Shown: one piece after another, positions 59,593 through 64,000 of the stretch | How the letters are laid out: each line of letters begins with the position of its first letter | How positions within the stretch are numbered: the first letter of the stretch is position 1 | From: Cognatilysobacter xinjiangensis | Lineage (GTDB): Bacteria; Pseudomonadota; Gammaproteobacteria; Xanthomonadales; Xanthomonadaceae | Length of the DNA: 64,000 nucleotides | NCBI RefSeq assembly: GCF_014651995.1 | Contig: NZ_BMXY01000005.1 | Location: 1-64,000 of the forward strand | Reading direction: 5' to 3' | Program-made: the position numbers and the translations under genes | Notes under the pieces: generated by a model | What the model was told of the DNA's origin: nothing | The model's database searches: none | What the model saw: the letters and a program-made list of their open reading frames with translations, nothing else

Positions 59593-61338
59593 TCAGGCGC
59601 CGAGGCGATGCGCGAGGCCCGACACACGGCGCGCATGGCGCGGCACCGCCCATGCGATCGCGTCCGCGGGGCCGAGCACGTGCAGCTCGCTGCGCGCACG
59701 CGTGAGGCCGGTGTAGAGCAGCTCGCGCGACAGCACGCGCGCGTCGACCGCCGGCAGTTGCAGCCACACGCAGTCGAACTCGGAGCCCTGCGCCTTGTGC
59801 ACCGTCATCGCGAACGCACCGGTGTGCGCGGGCAAGGCGCCCGGATGGAAGGCACGCATGCCGTCGCTACCGTCGAACCAGGCGATGGGCGCGCCATCGA
59901 CGTCGCGCAGGCAGATGCCGACATCGCCATTGAACAGCCCGTGGCGCGCGCTGTTCTCGGTGATCATCAGCAGCCGCCCGTGGAAGTACGGCTCGCGCTG
60001 CGCGCCCGCGAGCGCGGCCTCGATGCGCGCATTGAGCTGGACGGCGCCCTGCGGCCCATCGCGCAGGGCGGTCAGCAATCGCGAGCGGTTGACCAGATCG
60101 AGCGCCTCGCGCGGCTCGCTGCAGCCGATCAGCCGACGCCACGGCGCGAGCAGGCGCTCGCGCGTGGCTGGCGCGAGTGGATCGAGCGCGCCTTCGTGGA
60201 ACTGCACGCCGCCGCTGCCGGCGCGCAGGCCGTCCAGCGCGGCCGCGGCATCGCCGCGGCGCACCGCATCGGCGACCGGCTCGAGCACCAGCGCATCGGT
60301 CTGGCGATAGCCGCGGTCGAGATGCACGCGCCGTCCGGCCAGCGGCGCCGCGGGCGACGGCGTGGCGTCCGAGGCATCGGCGAGCGCGGCGAGCACGTCG
60401 CCCGCCTCCACCGACGGCAGCTGGTCGCGATCGCCGAGCAGTAGGAGGCGCGCGCCGACGGGCAGCGCTTCGACGAGCTTGCACATCAGCGGCAGGTCGA
60501 CCATCGAGGCCTCGTCGACCACGAGCACGTCGAGCTTCAGCGGATGCCTGGCATCGAAACGTGCGTTCGGCCGGCCGGGCACCAGGCCGAGCAGGCGATG
60601 CAGCGTGCTGGCCTCGGCGGGCAATGCATCGCAGAGCGCGCCGTCGATGCCGCCGTCGCGCAGCTGCTGCGCGATGCGACGCACACTGCCGGCCATGCGG
60701 TCGGCCGCGCGCCCCGTCGGCGCGGCGAGCGCGATGCGCGGCGCGGCCTGCCCAAGCGCGCGCGCCTGCGCGGCAAGCAGCACGAGCACGCGCGCGATCG
60801 TCGTGGTCTTGCCGGTGCCCGGGCCGCCGGTCACCAGCATCAGCGGCGTGTCCAGCGCACGGCGTGCGGCCCGCGCCTGCGCGGCGCCGGCGTCGCGCTG
60901 CGGGAACAGGCGCGCATGCAGCGCATCGACGTCGGCATGCACCGCGGGCAATTCATTCGCGCAGAGCCGCGCGAGCGCCGCGGCGAGCCGGCGCTCGTAC
61001 TCGCGATAGCGGCGCAGGTAGAGACGGTCGTCCTCGAACACCAGCGGCGCGGCCTCGTCGCTGGCAGCGTCGCGTTCGGGTCGCGCGATCCAGCTGCAGG
61101 CCGCGATCGAGTCGCGCCAGTCCGCGGCGTCGGGCCAGTCCAGCGGCGCCTCGACGAGCGAGGGGGCTCCGTCCAGATCGAACGCTGCATGGCCCTGCGC
61201 GACCGCATAGGACGCGAGCGCGGCGGCGACCAGCACCGGTTCGGCGACGGTCCCGTCGATGCGCTGCAGCGCATGCGCGAGCGCGAGGTCGATCGGGCGC
61301 ACCGCGCCGCTGCGTTGCAGGCCGTCGAGCAGGCTCAT
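59593..61338 (-). CDS. recD: Exodeoxyribonuclease V alpha subunit RecD
   Basis: The 581-residue subunit is the 5'-3' helicase of RecBCD. Motifs: an N-terminal RecB-contact domain, Walker A VTGGPGTGKTTTIA (about residue 170), LAAPTGRAADRM, Walker B LDVLVVDEASMVDLPL, LLLGDRDQLPSVEAGDVL, and the C-terminal helicase motifs FAMTVHKAQGSEFDCVWLQLP and LLYTGLTRARSELHV. Length and order are normal. Its ATG overlaps the recB stop (ATGA), the standard arrangement of recBD. Confidence 0.94.
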   Translation of the reverse strand: MSLLDGLQRSGAVRPIDLALAHALQRIDGTVAEPVLVAAALASYAVAQGHAAFDLDGAPSLVEAPLDWPDAADWRDSIAACSWIARPERDAASDEAAPLVFEDDRLYLRRYREYERRLAAALARLCANELPAVHADVDALHARLFPQRDAGAAQARAARRALDTPLMLVTGGPGTGKTTTIARVLVLLAAQARALGQAAPRIALAAPTGRAADRMAGSVRRIAQQLRDGGIDGALCDALPAEASTLHRLLGLVPGRPNARFDARHPLKLDVLVVDEASMVDLPLMCKLVEALPVGARLLLLGDRDQLPSVEAGDVLAALADASDATPSPAAPLAGRRVHLDRGYRQTDALVLEPVADAVRRGDAAAALDGLRAGSGGVQFHEGALDPLAPATRERLLAPWRRLIGCSEPREALDLVNRSRLLTALRDGPQGAVQLNARIEAALAGAQREPYFHGRLLMITENSARHGLFNGDVGICLRDVDGAPIAWFDGSDGMRAFHPGALPAHTGAFAMTVHKAQGSEFDCVWLQLPAVDARVLSRELLYTGLTRARSELHVLGPADAIAWAVPRHARRVSGLAHRLGA

Positions 61339-64000
61339 GCGCCACCTCCGAACAGTCGATCGAGCGCATCGACCAGCGCCACCGGCAGGCGATCGGCATG
61401 GATGCCGGGCGAGGCGGCGCGGCGCGCGTCGACGCCACGGCAGAACACGTAGCGCACGCCGCCGATGTGGCGCTCGTAGTCGTAGTCGGCGCCGAGGCGG
61501 AAGCGCAGCCAGCGGTGCAACGCGAGCGTGTAGATCGCCGCCTGCAGCGTGTACTCGCCTTCGTGCATCGCGCGCAGCAGCGTGGCCGGGCCGTAATCGG
61601 GCAGGCGGTTGGTCTTGTAATCCAGGATGTAATGGCGCCCGTCGTGCGCGTAGACGAGGTCGATCTTGCCGGTCATCAGGCCGTCGAGCGTGCGGCGCGT
61701 GCCGAAGCCCTCGCGCCCGCCGAGCAGGCCGTGCGCCTGCACCGTCGACAGCAGCGCATCGACGCCGACCTTGTCGAGCGCGAAGTGGAATTCCATCTCG
61801 GCGCGACGAGCGCCGTCCGGCACGTCGCACAGCCGCACGCCCTCGGGCTGCGCGGCGGTGAGCGTGTGGCCGACCAGCGACGCGAGCAACGGCAGGCCGT
61901 CGTCGATGTCGGCCTGCGAGTACGCGTTGGCGCGGAATGCGTCGATCAGCGCGTCCTGCTGCCCGGGCGGCGGCGGGCCGTCGCGCCAGTCGCGCCAGGC
62001 CGCGAAGTCGACGTTCTCCAGCGCGCCGTGCACCACGTCGCCGAAGCGCGTGCCGCCGTAGCGCGGATCGTCGGCCGCGGCGACGCGCAGCTCGGTGGCG
62101 AGGTCGAGCGGCTCGCCCGGCACCAGCGGTTCGTCGCCGGCCTCCTCGCGCTCGCCGCGCGGCAGCAGCGCCTCCACGCCGCCGCTGCCCAGGCGCGCGA
62201 GTGCGCTGAACGAATAGACCGACCAGTCGCGCGCGAGCGTGCGCTGCGCATGTCGCGCACGTGGCGGCTGCGCCGGCGGCGCGGTGCGCAGCGGCGGCAG
62301 GTCCAGCGTGCCGGGCGCGCGGTCGTCGACCACGATCTCCCCCGCAAGCGCGGCAATGTCACCGAGCATCGCGGTCAGCGGCGCATGCTTCTGCCCGTAC
62401 AGCGGCCCCGCGCACAGCCACAGCGCGTGCTCGGCGCGGGTCAGCGCGACGTAGAGCAGCCGCGCTTCCTCGGCGTCCTCCTCGCGCCGGTGCGCGGCCT
62501 TGCAGGCGTCGTCGGGCTGCAGGTGCAGCACGCGGCCGTCCTCGCCATCGACCATGCACCAGCGCGGGGTCTTCGGCGTGCCGCCGATGCCGGCGAAGGG
62601 CAGGAACACGAACGGGAATTCGAGGCCCTTGCTCTTGTGCACGGTGAGGATCTGCACGCGCCGCGCGTCGGATTCCAGCCGCAACTGCTGCTCGGGATCG
62701 CGATCGTCGGCGCCGGCGATGCGCGTGCGCAGCCAGTCGACGAGTGCCTGCGGCCCGAGCGCGCGCTGCGCGGCTTCCTGCAGCGCCTCGCCCAGTTGCA
62801 TGAAGTCCGACAGCCTGCGCTCGCCGTCGACCAGTTCGAGAAGACGCGGCGCGGCCTGCGCGCAGAGCTCGTTGACCAGCGCGAGCGGCCCGGCGCGCAG
62901 CCAGCGCTCGCGCCAGCCGATCGCGCGACCGAGCTCGCGCGCGCGCGCCACGTCGTCGCGCCCCAATGCCTCGATGCGCGTCGCATCGAAACCGACCAGC
63001 ACGGTGGCGAGCGCGGCATTGAGGCGCGGCAGGTCGCCGGGCGCGAGCAGCGCCTCGAAGATCGCCAGCAGCTCCATCGCCTGCTCGGTGGCGAACAGGC
63101 TCTGCCGGCCGGCGGCGACCGCGGGAATGCCGAGCGCGGCGAGCGCGCGCTGGATGCGCAGCGCCTCGTCGTGCTTGCGCACCAGCACCGCGATGTCGCC
63201 GGGCTCGACCGCGCGTGCATCGATCGTCAGCCGGCCCGCGGCGGCGAGCGCCAGCGTTTCGTGGATGGCTTCGGCGCAGGCCAGCGTGGCGCGCTGGCGC
63301 GAGCTCTCCGCATCGAATTCCTTGACCTCGGCGGGCGCCGACAGCCGACGCACGGTGAGCGCGGGCGCGGGCACGCTGTCGCGCAGGCAGGCGCCGTCGT
63401 CGCGGCGGCCGCCCGGCGCGACGGGAAGAAAGCGGATGCGTCCATCGACGAACGCGCCCTCGCCCGCCGTCGCGTAAAGCTGCTCGACCGCGCGCAGCAC
63501 GCAGGGCCGCGAGCGGAAGTTGCGCAGCAGCGCCGGCGCGGGCTGCGCGACCTCCCGCGCGCGCAGGTAGGTGTGCACGTCGCCGCCGCGGAAGCGGTAG
63601 ATCGCCTGCTTCGGATCGCCGATCAGCGCGAGGAACGGCGCTGGCCGCACATCGTCGTCGAGCGGCAGCAGTGCGCTGCCGTCGTCGTCGGCGAACACGC
63701 GGCGGAAGATCGACCACTGCCGCGCATCGGTGTCCTGGAATTCGTCGACCAGCGCGGCGTGGTAGCGGCGTCGCAGCGCAGCCAGCAGTGCGCGGCCATG
63801 CGCGCCATCGAGCGCATCGGCGACGCCGTCGATGAGGTCGTCGAAGCCGCGCACGCGACGCTGGCGCTTGATCTGCGCGAGCCGCCGCGCGGCCTGCGCA
63901 CGCACACGGTGCAGCAGCGCGATCCTGCGCGACTGCAGCCATGCGGCGTGTCGCTCGCATTGCTCCAGATACGCACCGACCGCGTCGAACAGCGGCGACC
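61335..64000 (-). CDS. recB: Exodeoxyribonuclease V beta subunit RecB (5' end outside window)
   Basis: The frame stays open from the stop at 61335 to the right edge, where residues SPLFDAVGAYLEQCERHAAW are still readable, so about 888 C-terminal residues are present and the N-terminal Walker A part is missing. Visible are the UvrD-like motifs DALLVDEFQDTD-type ALVDEFQDTDARQW, LIGDPKQAIYRFRGGDVHTY, LTVHKSKGLEFPFVFLP and LLYVALTRAEHALWL, and the nuclease domain with MTGKIDLVYAHDGRHYILDYKTNRL-type Asp-Tyr-Lys signature (residues near 61,620-61,690). The nuclease and recD overlap suggest an intact RecBCD. Confidence 0.93.
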   Translation of the reverse strand, partial: SPLFDAVGAYLEQCERHAAWLQSRRIALLHRVRAQAARRLAQIKRQRRVRGFDDLIDGVADALDGAHGRALLAALRRRYHAALVDEFQDTDARQWSIFRRVFADDDGSALLPLDDDVRPAPFLALIGDPKQAIYRFRGGDVHTYLRAREVAQPAPALLRNFRSRPCVLRAVEQLYATAGEGAFVDGRIRFLPVAPGGRRDDGACLRDSVPAPALTVRRLSAPAEVKEFDAESSRQRATLACAEAIHETLALAAAGRLTIDARAVEPGDIAVLVRKHDEALRIQRALAALGIPAVAAGRQSLFATEQAMELLAIFEALLAPGDLPRLNAALATVLVGFDATRIEALGRDDVARARELGRAIGWRERWLRAGPLALVNELCAQAAPRLLELVDGERRLSDFMQLGEALQEAAQRALGPQALVDWLRTRIAGADDRDPEQQLRLESDARRVQILTVHKSKGLEFPFVFLPFAGIGGTPKTPRWCMVDGEDGRVLHLQPDDACKAAHRREEDAEEARLLYVALTRAEHALWLCAGPLYGQKHAPLTAMLGDIAALAGEIVVDDRAPGTLDLPPLRTAPPAQPPRARHAQRTLARDWSVYSFSALARLGSGGVEALLPRGEREEAGDEPLVPGEPLDLATELRVAAADDPRYGGTRFGDVVHGALENVDFAAWRDWRDGPPPPGQQDALIDAFRANAYSQADIDDGLPLLASLVGHTLTAAQPEGVRLCDVPDGARRAEMEFHFALDKVGVDALLSTVQAHGLLGGREGFGTRRTLDGLMTGKIDLVYAHDGRHYILDYKTNRLPDYGPATLLRAMHEGEYTLQAAIYTLALHRWLRFRLGADYDYERHIGGVRYVFCRGVDARRAASPGIHADRLPVALVDALDRLFGGGA

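Overview
The window is about 70% G+C, densely packed and free of phage or insertion-sequence genes. Gene content and protein style (NtrBC next to GlnA control, fused indolepyruvate oxidoreductase, EgtBD, YdiI-type thioesterase, glycine-zipper stress protein) point to a gammaproteobacterium of the Lysobacteraceae (Xanthomonadaceae), probably Lysobacter-like. This assignment is inferred from protein families, not from a marker gene. I recognised no rRNA, tRNA, CRISPR array or mobile element. Genes often overlap by ATGA or GTGA, and several convergent pairs end 0-5 bases apart.

Layout. 1-3.5 kb: small membrane and stress proteins, a ZIP metal transporter, an acetyltransferase and a lipoprotein Cu/Zn superoxide dismutase. 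3.5-7 kb: ntrC and ntrB, then a divergent membrane protein/HTH regulator pair with a duplicated operator-like site. 7-18 kb: a signalling block with a 1,834-residue soluble hybrid kinase carrying eight tandem HAMP units, a REC-kinase-REC hybrid, a degenerate kinase-like protein and a divergent six-PAS diguanylate cyclase. 18-22.4 kb: nitrogen assimilation, with a frameshifted amtB, an acetyltransferase, glnA behind a strong sigma-54 promoter and NtrC-type enhancer, and uppP. 22.4-28.8 kb: a ClpP-fold lipoprotein, a PEBP protein, a TPR-sulfotransferase-like protein, a YheT-type hydrolase, an acyltransferase and a hotdog thioesterase.

28.8-30.5 kb: an unknown 64-residue protein, a multi-branched inverted-repeat element and a YqjI-like His-rich PadR regulator with a DUF3861 partner. 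30.5-38 kb: sixA-yceI-phospholipase D operon, a Ycf46-like AAA ATPase, a diacylglycerol kinase/metallophosphoesterase pair and a secreted TPR-like protein. 38-49.8 kb: fused indolepyruvate ferredoxin oxidoreductase, a secreted beta-propeller protein, an L,D-transpeptidase, a 2H phosphoesterase, the MrfA/MrfB repair helicase-exonuclease pair and two I78 inhibitor lipoproteins. 49.8-58.7 kb: topoisomerase IB, an MFS exporter, an ergothioneine operon (egtB-egtD-flavin reductase, with a divergent class V aminotransferase), a flavodoxin-fold oxidoreductase and folE. 58.7-64 kb: a glycine-zipper protein, recD and the 3' part of recB, which runs off the right edge.

The clearest functional link inside the window is the nitrogen circuit: ntrBC encode the sensor and sigma-54 activator, and the glnA upstream region carries matching promoter and enhancer sequences. 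The most unusual material is the 7-18 kb signalling block and the 28.8-30.5 kb small-gene/PadR region.
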